Assembly: GCA_013215505.1 (NCBI GenBank)
Contig: JABSQZ010000033.1
Coordinates: 1-40,301 of the forward strand
Direction: 5' to 3'
Source of the DNA: Oceanospirillaceae bacterium
Lineage (GTDB): Bacteria > Pseudomonadota > Gammaproteobacteria > Pseudomonadales > Balneatricaceae
DNA length: 40,301 nt
Made by a program: the position numbers and the translations under genes. Below, one piece after another: positions 1-8,565 of the stretch; position 1 is the first letter of the stretch; each line of letters begins with the position of its first letter. Under the pieces are notes generated by a model. It was given only the letters and a program-made list of their open reading frames with translations, made no database searches and was not told the DNA's origin.

Positions 1-90
1 AAAAAGTGGACTATGCCGATTAGGGACTGGAAACCAGCGCTAAACAGATTTATGATTGAGTTCGAAGATGAGCTAACTCCTTATGTTTAA
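1..90 (+). CDS. IS256-family transposase, C-terminal 29 residues (truncated by window edge)
   Basis: Reading frame 1 from base 1 encodes the last 29 residues of the transposase, starting KKWTMPIRDW and ending at TAA 88-90. These residues equal the C-terminus of the complete transposase at 13502-14728. The rest of the gene lies outside the window, so whether this copy is complete cannot be judged. It is the mutator-type DDE transposase of the element; the catalytic residues are not in this piece. Confidence 0.9.
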   Translation, partial: KKWTMPIRDWKPALNRFMIEFEDELTPYV

Positions 91-130
91 ATAACTAAAC
101 GAGCAGTTACACAGAATGGTTTACATCCTC
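1..130 (+). mobile_element. Right end of an IS256-family element (continues left of the window)
   Basis: The first 130 bases match the last 130 bases of the complete IS256 element at 13441-14768, including the 30-bp right terminal inverted repeat at 101-130. The bases after it (131-138, GTTTTTTG) are the same as those after the complete copy. Both copies therefore sit at the same site of the same host repeat, which suggests duplication of an already-occupied repeat, not two independent insertions. Confidence 0.9.
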
Positions 131-610
131 GTTTTTTGATTTAGTTTTCGAATGACAATTCCGGCTATCTGCAATCAACTCTTAAACTGGAGCGAGTTCC
201 CCTGATCATGTTATTTGAGAGGGCTTTCACTAAAAAATGTACATGCACCCGGAATCAGGCCGATCACTACAACAGACAACAAATTTTGAGTTGAATTCCC
301 TCACGCTTAATCTTTTAAACTTCCGACTTACGACACACTACTTCCGACTATCACCACCCTCACACCTAATCTTTTAAAACTTACGACTTCCAACTCGATA
401 CTTCCGACTGATTATTACCACAGAGAAATGCCTTTCTTACTACACGTTATATGCAGTGGTAGTACGGAGTATCTTGCCAGCAGATCTGATTCGCACGGCA
501 CGAGTCATATTAACCTCGCTCAGAGGTCATCACCTCTTAAATAATCCTTAAGTGATAGTTACGTTACTCCCTACCACTATCTTATTGAATGAAAAAGTGA
601 CTGTCCTTTT
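131..610 (+). repeat. Dispersed repeat R, copy A (part to the right of the IS256)
   Basis: This stretch closely matches 14769-15240 (copy D) and, with more divergence, 2601-3060 (copy B). It contains a shared core (131-300), a block of heptamers in the ACTNNNN orientation (about 310-410), and a distal module P (about 436-600) that occurs four times in the window. Copies differ mostly by swapped heptamer units while the flanks are conserved. I see no protein-coding gene. The right border is at about 605-613, where a glycosyltransferase fragment begins. Confidence 0.8.
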
Positions 611-613
611 ATA

Positions 614-991
614 TTATGTTGCGGATAACTTTTGATCACTCACATCAAAAGAACAATGACGAGTGTAGATTGGAGTAAACTTTGCATAAAAAAGACTCGC
701 TAGATATGTTAGTATATTTGCTTGTTCTTTAGCTGCGATCACTACTGAATATTGGCCTTGTTTAATCCATTTAATTATCGACAGTAATGATTTATAGATA
801 CCTATCAAGCCCAAACTATTTCCAGAATAAATTTTAAAATCTTTATAAATATCAACTGGAACAGTCATCCCATCCATAATAAAAAATGAGATTTCATGTC
901 CCTCTTTTTTGAATTGATAAGCAAGGTTTAAAGAAACTATTTCTACACCACCACCCACAGGAAAGTCTCTTAATACAAACAATATATTCAT
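614..991 (-). pseudogene. GT4-type glycosyltransferase, N-terminal fragment
   Basis: About 125 residues of a GT-B glycosyltransferase N-terminal domain, starting MNILFVLRDFPVGGGVE. The Gly-rich loop (VGGGVE) after the first beta strand, followed by a helix (NLAYQFKKEGH), is typical of GT4 enzymes. GT4 proteins are about 350-400 residues, so the whole C-terminal nucleotide-sugar-binding domain is missing. The reading frame ends at 614, exactly where repeat R copy A begins, so the gene was cut by a rearrangement at the repeat. I chose ATG 991; the upstream in-frame extension does not look like protein of this family. It lies just downstream of the GT26 gene in the same operon and is presumably inactive. 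Confidence 0.75.
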
Positions 992-996
992 AATAA

Positions 997-1761
997 TTAT
1001 TTTATATTTTTGTATTTCAGCATGCAATATAAGGCATGCGGGCATGTTATTAGGTACCTAAAAAATAATTGTTTTGGCCTTGTAATCATCCTATGGAGCC
1101 ATTCAAAGCCTGATTTTTGCATCCATTTTGGCGCTCTTTTATACTCGCCTGTAACATAATTATAACAACCGCCGCATGTTATAATCACTTTAACATTGGT
1201 AAGTTTATCTATATTTCTAATACAAAACTCCTGCTCTTTTGGCTTACCAAGACCTACCCACAACACCTGGCAACCTGAATTATTTATTGTTTCTATGACA
1301 TATTTCTCTTCGGATTGTTTAAAATAGCCATTGTTATAACCACATACAATAAATCGTGAATGCATCTTTGATAATATATCCGCAGCTTTTTTTACTACCT
1401 TTTCCTTCCCACCTAGTAAAAAATGATTTATATTTTTATCATTATATTCTGGAATTTCATGGATCATATCTGTTGTAGGTGTGGCTTCAGGTATTCTTAG
1501 ATTTTTTGGAGATGTTAAATTGCAAAAATTAACAACACTCATCCCATCTGCATGAATAATATCTGCCTGACTTAATAAGTTCTTAAAACCAGAATTTTTA
1601 TTTGCTTCTGAAATTCCATGCCCATTACTATCAAATATTATTATTGGCTTAGATAATTGTGAGTTAAAAGAAGCCTCACCAATTATCAACGCTAATTTTT
1701 TTTTTGAGACACAAGATGTAATTACTCCACCAATATTGACAGTTTTAATTTTTAATGACAT
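997..1761 (-). CDS. WecG/TagA/CpsF family glycosyltransferase (GT26)
   Basis: Intact 254-residue protein of the WecG/TagA/CpsF family, which transfers a sugar such as ManNAcA, ManNAc or glucose to a lipid-linked intermediate at the inner face of the membrane. Family motifs are visible: ADGMSVV early, a central LGGKEKVVKKAA segment, NNGYF, then VGLGKPKEQEF, and a C-terminal RAPKWMQKSGFEWLHR segment. The length is normal. I chose ATG 1761 because GAGGT lies about 6 bases upstream; a TTG at 1773 is possible. A second, broken GT26 gene lies at 7061-7735. The donor and acceptor cannot be predicted from sequence. Confidence 0.9.
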   Translation of the reverse strand: MSLKIKTVNIGGVITSCVSKKKLALIIGEASFNSQLSKPIIIFDSNGHGISEANKNSGFKNLLSQADIIHADGMSVVNFCNLTSPKNLRIPEATPTTDMIHEIPEYNDKNINHFLLGGKEKVVKKAADILSKMHSRFIVCGYNNGYFKQSEEKYVIETINNSGCQVLWVGLGKPKEQEFCIRNIDKLTNVKVIITCGGCYNYVTGEYKRAPKWMQKSGFEWLHRMITRPKQLFFRYLITCPHALYCMLKYKNIK

Positions 1762-2520
1762 ACATAACCTCAACTGCTTTCAATAATAATACTCTTCTAA
1801 AAAAAACTGAATTAATGGATGCCATTTCAACATTATTATCTGGGTTACTATTGAACTTTAAATTATCTACGATTATCTAAACAATGTGACAAGGCACCTG
1901 GTTACATATAAAATATTGAGTAATTATTTATTGACTTTCCAATAGATTAATCTAATCACTTAAATAGACATTTCCTGCAGTATAAGTCACTATAATAGAA
2001 TATTTTAACAACCGATGCTTTGCTAATCGATCAATATAAATTAAGTATTTACTATATTTTGAAGTAATATTTTTGTTGCATCAAAAATACTACCAATAAC
2101 TCAGCCATTTATTATTCAAAGGCATTTATTTTAATCGTATTATTATTTACCGATAATATAGATATATAATAATTTAAAATATAGTGAATTTTCTTAATGT
2201 TAATTATAAATATTTAAAAATATATAGCTTATATAACACCTTTATTTTACGTTGTTGATTTTAGTCTGATTTTAACATCATGATTCAGCTTAGAATTTTT
2301 TAAAACTTATAATATAAGAAAAAATCCTAGCTGAGTGAAACACTTAATACGGGGATACACACAATATATTTAAGTAGTTAATTTCTTACTAAAAACCTAA
2401 CTTTTCGTTTTTACTATGATATATTTCGGTTAATTTATTTCTCCATATATAATTATCTGTCGCTCGGATCTAACAGAAAACCATTCTGGTTGAGGGTTCG
2501 GGTTGTGCTTCGGATATTTA
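1762..2520. other. Long AT-rich noncoding stretch
   Basis: About 760 bases with very low GC content and no convincing open frame on either strand. It lies upstream of the minus-strand GT26 gene, so it may hold that gene's promoter, but I could not single out a convincing -35/-10 pair among the many A/T runs. I do not recognise a decayed gene. It ends where heptamer repeats and repeat R copy B start. Confidence 0.6.
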
Positions 2521-2557
2521 CTCTATGCGCTATGCGCTATGCGTGAGGCGTGAGGCG
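2521..2557 (+). repeat. Heptamer array, two unit types joined in phase
   Basis: The units read CTCTATG, CGCTATG, CGCTATG, CGTGAGG, CGTGAGG, then CGT. The 7-bp register is kept across the change from CGCTATG to CGTGAGG. The array abuts the left border of repeat R copy B, just as CGTGAGG/TGTGAGG arrays abut copies C and D. Confidence 0.9.
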
Positions 2558-3060
2558 TTTTAATGGTAAAATCGAAATTAGCTAGGTCAACGGAATTATT
2601 GGATTTTTGATTTAGTTGTCGCTTTTAGATTCCGGGCTATCTGAAATCAACCCTTAAACTGGAGTGAGTTCCCCTGATCAAGTTATTTGAGTGGGCTTTC
2701 ACTAAAAAATTTGCATGCACCCGGAATCAGGCCGATCACTACAACAGACAACAAATTTTGAGTTGAATTCCCTCACGCTTAATCTTTTACACTTCCGACT
2801 TAAGACTCACTACTTCCGACTATACCCTGCCCTTCCCTCACGCATAATCTTTTCAAACTTACGACTTCCGACTCGATACTTCCGACTGGGTATTACCACA
2901 GAAGAAGGCCTTTCTGATTACACGCGATATGCAGTGATAGTAAGGTGAGTCTAGGCAGCAGATCTGCTGCGCACGGGCACGAGGCATATTAACCTCGCTC
3001 AGAGATCATCACCATTAATTAATCTTAATGTGATATTAACGTGCTCGTTTCACTATCTTA
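2558..3060 (+). repeat. Dispersed repeat R, copy B (no IS inside)
   Basis: The most complete uninterrupted copy. The left part (AATGGTAAAATCGAAATTAG onward) matches copies C (from 10295) and D (from 13388). The site occupied by IS256 in copies A and D is empty here, at about 2601-2610 (GGATTTTTGA). A GATTCCGGG/CCCGGAATC inverted pair (about 2629-2637 and 2719-2727) could form a long stem. Heptamers in the ACTNNNN orientation follow at about 2790-2890. The distal module P holds a perfect 16-bp palindrome, GCAGCAGATCTGCTGC, at 2955-2970. A 77-codon open frame starting at 2715 lies wholly inside the repeat and is not counted as a gene. Confidence 0.8.
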
Positions 3061-3240
3061 TATTAATAAGTGACTGTCCCTTTATAGTATATGCAATAGA
3101 AGTGCGGAGTGTTTTAACAGTAGATTTACAGGTCACGGACACAAGTACTAATAACCTAGTACAGAAGTTATCACCTCTATAATATACCCTAAAGTGATAT
3201 TTACGTTACTTCCTTACCCGGACTTATTCACTGAATATAC
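3061..3240 (+). repeat. Diverged tandem copy of distal module P of repeat R
   Basis: This segment aligns loosely with 2903-3060, 436-600 and 15075-15236. Shared landmarks in order are TATATGCA near the start, GGAGTGT, CAG.AGAT, CACGG.CACAAG, ATTAACCT or ATAACCTAG, TTATCACCTCT, and CTAAAGTGATATTTACGTTACT. Module P is therefore present twice in tandem after copy B. No coding potential was seen. Confidence 0.6.
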
Positions 3241-3280
3241 CAGTGATAAATTATATTTATTTTAGCTAAGAAAAACTTTG

Positions 3281-4351
3281 TTAAGTGAAAATCTTAGCAA
3301 ACTGGGATTTCAAATCCAGGGTGATTTTACTAAAGAATACTGGGTCAATAGCTTGTTCTTCTACGAAACTATTCGATATTTTACCTTTAACAGAATATTT
3401 TAATAAATTTCCGCTATATCCAAGATCAGTGAAAATACCTTCGATTTTTTTATTAAACTTTTCTGAAATACAAGGGGTGACCTTAACTCCAACACTTGAA
3501 GCAAGCAAGAGCACATGTAAGCGGTTCGAAACCACCCAACTAGAATCAAAAAGTGAATCCCTGCATTCCCGGATAGTCCGACTTCCATTTATTAATTGAA
3601 CATTTCTAGCTGGCAATTTATTAGTAAAGTATTTATTTAGTTCGGTCATTACATGTTCATCTCTTTGTACTTGCCAATAGAACTTAAATGTAACATTATT
3701 GTTTTTCATTTTATCAATTAAAGTAACAATATTAATTATTGCTTGTTTTTGAAACTCAAATTGGTCACTTCTGAATGAAAATAAGATGGAATTTTTAGAA
3801 TGTACCACAGGATAGGACAGAGGTTTTAAATTAAAAGCCAAATCTGGCATTATACCGGAACAGTGTACTTTTAGACTACACAGATAATCATAAGATTGTT
3901 TGTCCCTGACAAAGTGCTTGTGTAAAAACTTTGACCTAATTCGCATAATTTTAGAATATTTTGGGCCCAGTCTTTCATATGAGACACCAACCAAAACGAC
4001 TTTAACCCCCAATAAGTTAAGGAATATAATTATTGCATTATTTATAAGTTGGCTAAGCATACCTATTGTTGATAACTCGCCAAAATACCCGCCTGGGCTT
4101 AGAAAATAATATATAGCTGATCTAGATGATACCCTTTTAAAAATAAGCAGTAATAAAAAAAACACATAATTGGTAGATTTAATAGCTACTGAAGCATTAC
4201 TTTTCTTTATTTCTTGGATGAAAAAATGAGGTGAGCGAGAAGAGTCGACAGTGATGTGTGACGATTCTAAAATAAGACGAACCAGTTCTCTATTAATTAG
4301 AGTGTCACCTACATTTTCAAATTGTGTTTTTGGACTAAAAAAACTTTTCAT
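3281..4351 (-). CDS. Polysaccharide pyruvyl transferase family protein
   Basis: This 356-residue protein resembles the polysaccharide pyruvyl transferase family, which adds ketal-linked pyruvate (from phosphoenolpyruvate) to sugars of surface polysaccharides. Visible features are an N-terminal GDTLINRELV segment, LSPGGYFGE, VLVGVSYERLG, an RDKQSYDYL segment followed by PDLAFNL, FSFRSDQF in the second half, and VSNRLHVLLLASSVGVK near residue 270, which matches the conserved S/N-RLH motif. Length is normal. The start overlaps the stop of the upstream flippase gene (4348-4351, ATGA), so the two are probably translationally coupled. It ends about 40 bases before repeat module P. Some family members transfer other groups, so the exact reaction is inferred. 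Confidence 0.85.
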   Translation of the reverse strand: MKSFFSPKTQFENVGDTLINRELVRLILESSHITVDSSRSPHFFIQEIKKSNASVAIKSTNYVFFLLLLIFKRVSSRSAIYYFLSPGGYFGELSTIGMLSQLINNAIIIFLNLLGVKVVLVGVSYERLGPKYSKIMRIRSKFLHKHFVRDKQSYDYLCSLKVHCSGIMPDLAFNLKPLSYPVVHSKNSILFSFRSDQFEFQKQAIINIVTLIDKMKNNNVTFKFYWQVQRDEHVMTELNKYFTNKLPARNVQLINGSRTIRECRDSLFDSSWVVSNRLHVLLLASSVGVKVTPCISEKFNKKIEGIFTDLGYSGNLLKYSVKGKISNSFVEEQAIDPVFFSKITLDLKSQFAKIFT

Positions 4352-5691
4352 TTAGATGTAGATCCTCCATTAAAATCCGTAATGATGTACCTATTACATT
4401 TATTATAATTTGTTAACACTGAGATTATTGAAGGATCAACACCTAAATAACTACGTATAAATATAACCGCCGGGACATTCCAGCATATTTTGTAAATAAG
4501 ATATGAATAACCAACACCTATAATACCTGTTTCAAAATATAGAATAAAAAGAGGCATTGAAGCACAACCAATCAGAAGCGCAATTGTTTGTAGATAAACT
4601 TGCTGCCAATGTAATTTACCTAATTGCATGAGACTACCTGTACTACCGGTCAGGGTATTAAATAACATACCTATACACATTATATTGAGTAAACTTGCAT
4701 ACTTAATATACTCTGCTCCGAATAAGAGCAGAATATATCGACCAAATATAAAAACAAATATACCACATCCGAGAACGGGAATAGCTTGCAATAAAATAGC
4801 TGTATTACACTTTCTTTGAAGCATTTTAGTATTTGATTGAGCTAAACACTTAGAAAAGTCTTTCGAGAAAATTAGGCTTACTGCCATCATAAAAATACTT
4901 ATGATTTCGATTGTTTTAACAGATGAAAAAACAGCACCTGCATCAGTATTTGTCATAAATACAGCTGTTAATATGTTAAACACATATCCATCAGCTGCCG
5001 AAACTACGGCGATAATTGTCATACCGAAACTAGACATTATCCATTCCCTATCCCACGCAGACTTGTTGGTAAATGAGACAAGCTGAACCTCATTTATTTT
5101 TCTTAATGTATTAATCATCAACAGAACTGGTATTAACAAAGTTGATGAAAATATTATAAGAATTGATTCATAACTTTCCTCTAAAGAAGAAAACAACACA
5201 AAATATAACAATATAACTATCAATGTACGCCATATAAAGTCTCTATAAAATATCGCCTTATTGGTTTCATAATGAGACCTCAATATTGACATCAGAGTCT
5301 GACTCATACCAAACAAGCATACAAAAACTATTCCAACTAATATCAGTTTAAAATTAAATTGGTTGGTTATAAATAAATATAGTGACCAAATAGAGCTCCC
5401 CAAAATGACCCCAAAAGCAGTTGCGATCAATGTAAAGCTATAAACATATGACACAGGAAATTGAAGGTTTAAACGTGCCAATTCAATTTGACGAATAAAA
5501 AAACTATTTTGACCAAAATTTGAAAATAATCCTAATATCATTAGAACTGAATATAAAACAGTAAATGAACCATAGTCCTCAGAACTATAAATTCTAGCAA
5601 CTAATATAAACACAATATAACCTAACAAACCTGCGCCAATCTTTAAAAAAACGGCAAGTATTGTACTCTTAATCTGCCTACTGATTCTCAT
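4348..5691 (-). CDS. wzx: Wzx-type oligosaccharide flippase (cluster 1)
   Basis: A 447-residue, strongly hydrophobic protein with about 12-14 predicted membrane segments and the N-terminal signature of the MOP/RfbX flippase superfamily (KIGAGLLGYIVFILVARIYS, then YGSFTVLYS). It would flip undecaprenyl-diphosphate-linked repeat units across the inner membrane. The downstream pyruvyl transferase overlaps by 4 bases. About 215 bases of AT-rich DNA separate it from the upstream Wzy gene. It differs from the second flippase at 28814-30067, so the locus carries two separate Wzx/Wzy systems. Confidence 0.88.
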   Translation of the reverse strand: MRISRQIKSTILAVFLKIGAGLLGYIVFILVARIYSSEDYGSFTVLYSVLMILGLFSNFGQNSFFIRQIELARLNLQFPVSYVYSFTLIATAFGVILGSSIWSLYLFITNQFNFKLILVGIVFVCLFGMSQTLMSILRSHYETNKAIFYRDFIWRTLIVILLYFVLFSSLEESYESILIIFSSTLLIPVLLMINTLRKINEVQLVSFTNKSAWDREWIMSSFGMTIIAVVSAADGYVFNILTAVFMTNTDAGAVFSSVKTIEIISIFMMAVSLIFSKDFSKCLAQSNTKMLQRKCNTAILLQAIPVLGCGIFVFIFGRYILLLFGAEYIKYASLLNIMCIGMLFNTLTGSTGSLMQLGKLHWQQVYLQTIALLIGCASMPLFILYFETGIIGVGYSYLIYKICWNVPAVIFIRSYLGVDPSIISVLTNYNKCNRYIITDFNGGSTSK

Positions 5692-5905
5692 TTATGCATG
5701 TTCCTAATTGATATTTACAAACTCCGATAAACAAATTTTCATGTAATTCAAAACCAAAAAAACTCACAAAATTATATAAAATTGGATGCATATCTATATG
5801 CCCTCTATTATATATCAATTTTTATATTCTGTAATGAGAGACAAAATCCAGAGGTAATAACTTTATTTATTTGTTTGTACAGTTCTTACTATTCAATATC
5901 ACGTA

Positions 5906-7039
5906 TTATCCCCTTCCGATTGTTTGCTCTTTAACAAGAAAAAAACCAAAGAAAAGAGGCCATATTACTATCGAGTTACTAAAACCACTGACAGATATAG
6001 AACAAACAATAACTATCAGAAACAAGGTTAAACCAAGCTCCTTACCAAAATACTTTCGAACGAATACAAACCATAGACCAATAATACTTAGCACCCCTAT
6101 CAAGCCTGTATCATAGAATAGTTTTAGTATAAACGAGTGTAAAACTGTTGAGTCACAATATGCATAATCTTGAGAAATCAGAGAAGCCCAATACTTTAAT
6201 TCTAAACAACTAGAGTAAGGTAATATATCGGCAATTCCATGACCGAAAAGTACTTCTAAATACGTAGACTCTTCTAATAATTCAAAAAATACAAATAAAA
6301 ATTTAACTCTATCAAGATTATATATATCTATATTAGTTAATCTTGAATTAATAATATTATACGCTATAAATATGAACAACAATCCAAATAAACAAAGAAA
6401 AACAAAACCAAATATCTTTATATTCTTTACTTCATTCCTCAGAAACAAGATTACCCCCTCAATCACTCCAGATTTAGACATAGACATAAATGATAGGGCC
6501 ACTACAAAATAGTTCCACAATTTATTAAGTTTTCCAAGTGAAAAAAATATAGCAGTAAGCATTAGAACAGCAGGGATTTCATAGTTATTTTCAGAGTAAA
6601 GCCGGGGCCTTGTTGTACCAAGTAATAACATTTCAATTATATAAACTAATGTCATAACCAACACCAAATGATAAAAAAATTTTAACATTAATTGATCATT
6701 AGATATAAACCTTTCTCTATTGTTTGATTTTACTGACCCAATAATAATAAAGCATGCCAAATAAACAAGAAACCTGCTTGCTCTTAAAAACGAATAAATG
6801 TCAAAGTAATCTGAATATAAGTAATATATAAGAAACTCACCACATATATAAATCATGATAAGAACCACTAAAACAATACATTTCTTACTTAACCTACACT
6901 TTGAAACATACAATGAGTAAATTAGAATTGAAAATATATATAAATCAAATATATATGATGATATTGTTGCTTTTCCTCCAATTATCCAATAAATAGTAAC
7001 TGCAGCAATTATCAATACAACGTGTAATATATAGAACAC
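5906..7039 (-). CDS. wzy: Wzy-like O-antigen polymerase (cluster 1)
   Basis: A 377-residue polytopic membrane protein with about 10-11 hydrophobic segments. A central loop, RPRLYSENNYEIPAVL, and a large periplasmic loop (GHGIADILPYSSCLE to DSTVLHSFILKLFYDTG) match Wzy/O-antigen-ligase architecture, where loop residues bind the lipid-linked substrate. It would join repeat units in the periplasm. The only good start is GTG at 7037-7039, with a weak ribosome binding site. It follows the broken GT26 gene by about 20 bases and so belongs to the same operon. Assignment as polymerase, not ligase, rests on its place beside Wzx and glycosyltransferases. Confidence 0.8.
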   Translation of the reverse strand: MFYILHVVLIIAAVTIYWIIGGKATISSYIFDLYIFSILIYSLYVSKCRLSKKCIVLVVLIMIYICGEFLIYYLYSDYFDIYSFLRASRFLVYLACFIIIGSVKSNNRERFISNDQLMLKFFYHLVLVMTLVYIIEMLLLGTTRPRLYSENNYEIPAVLMLTAIFFSLGKLNKLWNYFVVALSFMSMSKSGVIEGVILFLRNEVKNIKIFGFVFLCLFGLLFIFIAYNIINSRLTNIDIYNLDRVKFLFVFFELLEESTYLEVLFGHGIADILPYSSCLELKYWASLISQDYAYCDSTVLHSFILKLFYDTGLIGVLSIIGLWFVFVRKYFGKELGLTLFLIVIVCSISVSGFSNSIVIWPLFFGFFLVKEQTIGRG

Positions 7040-7060
7040 ACTTAAATCTTTTTATGCATT

Positions 7061-7735
7061 TTATATACATCCACAATAAAAAAGATAATAAAATTTGGAT
7101 ATTCCAAAAAAATACCTATTTATTAGTTTAGGTTTATCATCCATCCTATATAATAATCTTAGGTTGAATCTATTTATAAAATTTGGATAATATTGGTGGC
7201 CTTGAGAAGCAGTTTGATGCATAAATCTACCGCGTGTAAATCCATTCCCGCTCCACCCAAACTTAACCAAACCACATAAATACTCTTCTTGTTTACCAGC
7301 CCCCATACAGACTACTCTTGTATCCGGACACTTAGCACATTTATCTTCATGATTGGGTTCTTTGATTTCGTTTAAAATAGTCATTACGGGAATACACGAC
7401 ACCAATCCCTGGTTCTTCGGACTCCAAATATTTTTTAAATTTATCCATATCAGATTCTTGTGATCCTACCAGGGTAATCCTAAGATTATTCTTCACTGTG
7501 TTATTAAAAATAACTGGCGCAAGTGACGTATTATCAAAACCAATTCTTTTACATTTTCCTATTCCAAATATGCGACATAAAATTTTTATATAAATATTAT
7601 CCGAACAAACTGAATCACCTTCTGTAATAGAATTTTGATTTTTCTTAATACTAAATATTTATAAGGGTTTAGGAATTATACAATCCCATCAACTTCAGGC
7701 TTCAACTTACTTCTAATCGAAAGCAACATATTCAT
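7061..7735 (-). pseudogene. WecG/TagA/CpsF family glycosyltransferase (GT26), frameshifted
   Basis: Three pieces in different frames add up to one GT26 protein. The N-terminal piece begins at ATG 7735 (MNMLLSIRSKLKPEVDG) and stops after about 19 codons. The middle piece carries KRIGFDNTSLAPVIF, LRITLVGSQESDMDKF and YSRNDYFK. The C-terminal piece (7061-7405) carries CMGAGKQEEYLCGLVKFGW, GFTRGRFMHQTASQGHQYY and NLRLLYRMDDKPKLINRYF, the family's PKQE-like segment and its C-terminal R..EP.L..RYF pattern. The former ATG overlaps the stop of the upstream GT2 gene (ATGA), so it was once a coupled operon gene. At least two frame breaks make it inactive unless frameshifting is programmed, for which I see no signal. 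Confidence 0.8.
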
Positions 7736-8565
7736 TTTATTATTTTCCTAACTGTATACCTTAAAAATTTTGTTAAACGTAATTTTCTTTCAAAAACATA
7801 TTTTAAACTACAACAAAAATATTTAGTCCAAGGAAACTTAGTATTACTCAAGAAAAAAAGATTATATTTAATATATTTAACTTCAGAAATATTTCTACTA
7901 TATTTTAATTTTTCAAACCAAGGTATGGATTTATTTGGGTTGTATTTCCTAGACAAAGATTTCTGGTCAGATCTATCAAAGTATACAGTCCCATTTATAT
8001 GCTTAACTTGTATTTCTTTATTTAATATCTGTAACACCAAATCCCAATCTTGATGCTTTGGTAAACTTTCATCAAATCTTACACCTAATATTTTGTTAAA
8101 CAGTAGTGATGAAGTCTGTCCAATGTGTGGATATTTATAGAATATACAGTCGAAGAAACCATTGAGTAGAATATATTCTGGATATTCAGATACAAAACCT
8201 TGGCTTTTTATCGAACAATAATACAACCCTGGACAAGCTGTTAAGATATCAAATTCGGAAACAAAGTCTCTTTCAATATAATAATCATCACTATCTAAGA
8301 ATGAAATGACTTCCGCCGTAGAACTTTCAATACCTACATTTCTACATACCGCAGCACCACTATTATCGTCAAGTCGAATAAGCTTGTCTTGCTCCCGTAG
8401 TTGAGTACATTCAATTTGCACTGGACTACAATCATCAACAATAATTACTTCTACAAACTCACTTCCGGGACAGGCTAGTACAGATGCAACAGCTCTATCC
8501 AACAAGGCAGACCGGCCATAAGCTGGTATTACAACACTTACCTTTATTTTTGTTACTTTAGTCAT
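7732..8565 (-). CDS. GT2 family glycosyltransferase
   Basis: A 277-residue GT-A fold glycosyltransferase. The N-terminus VSVVIPAYGRSALLDRAVAS, the VEVIIVDDCSP strand with its conserved Asp pair, DNSGAAVCRNVGIE and the metal-binding LDSDDYY motif near residue 95 all fit family GT2. It would transfer one sugar from a nucleotide donor to the growing lipid-linked oligosaccharide in the cytoplasm. It is the first gene of the cluster 1 operon as seen here. About 1.1 kb of noncoding AT-rich DNA lies upstream. Its stop overlaps the start of the broken GT26 gene. Donor and linkage cannot be predicted. Confidence 0.9.
   Translation of the reverse strand: MTKVTKIKVSVVIPAYGRSALLDRAVASVLACPGSEFVEVIIVDDCSPVQIECTQLREQDKLIRLDDNSGAAVCRNVGIESSTAEVISFLDSDDYYIERDFVSEFDILTACPGLYYCSIKSQGFVSEYPEYILLNGFFDCIFYKYPHIGQTSSLLFNKILGVRFDESLPKHQDWDLVLQILNKEIQVKHINGTVYFDRSDQKSLSRKYNPNKSIPWFEKLKYSRNISEVKYIKYNLFFLSNTKFPWTKYFCCSLKYVFERKLRLTKFLRYTVRKIIK

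Noticed and set aside
2715-2948. Open frame of 77 codons on the plus strand
   Set aside because: It lies wholly within repeat R copy B, its residues come from heptamers and core repeat, and it is not kept open in the other copies.
7061-7735. Programmed frameshifting in the broken GT26 gene
   Set aside because: An early TAA plus at least two frame changes, without slippery sequence or pseudoknot, fit decay better.
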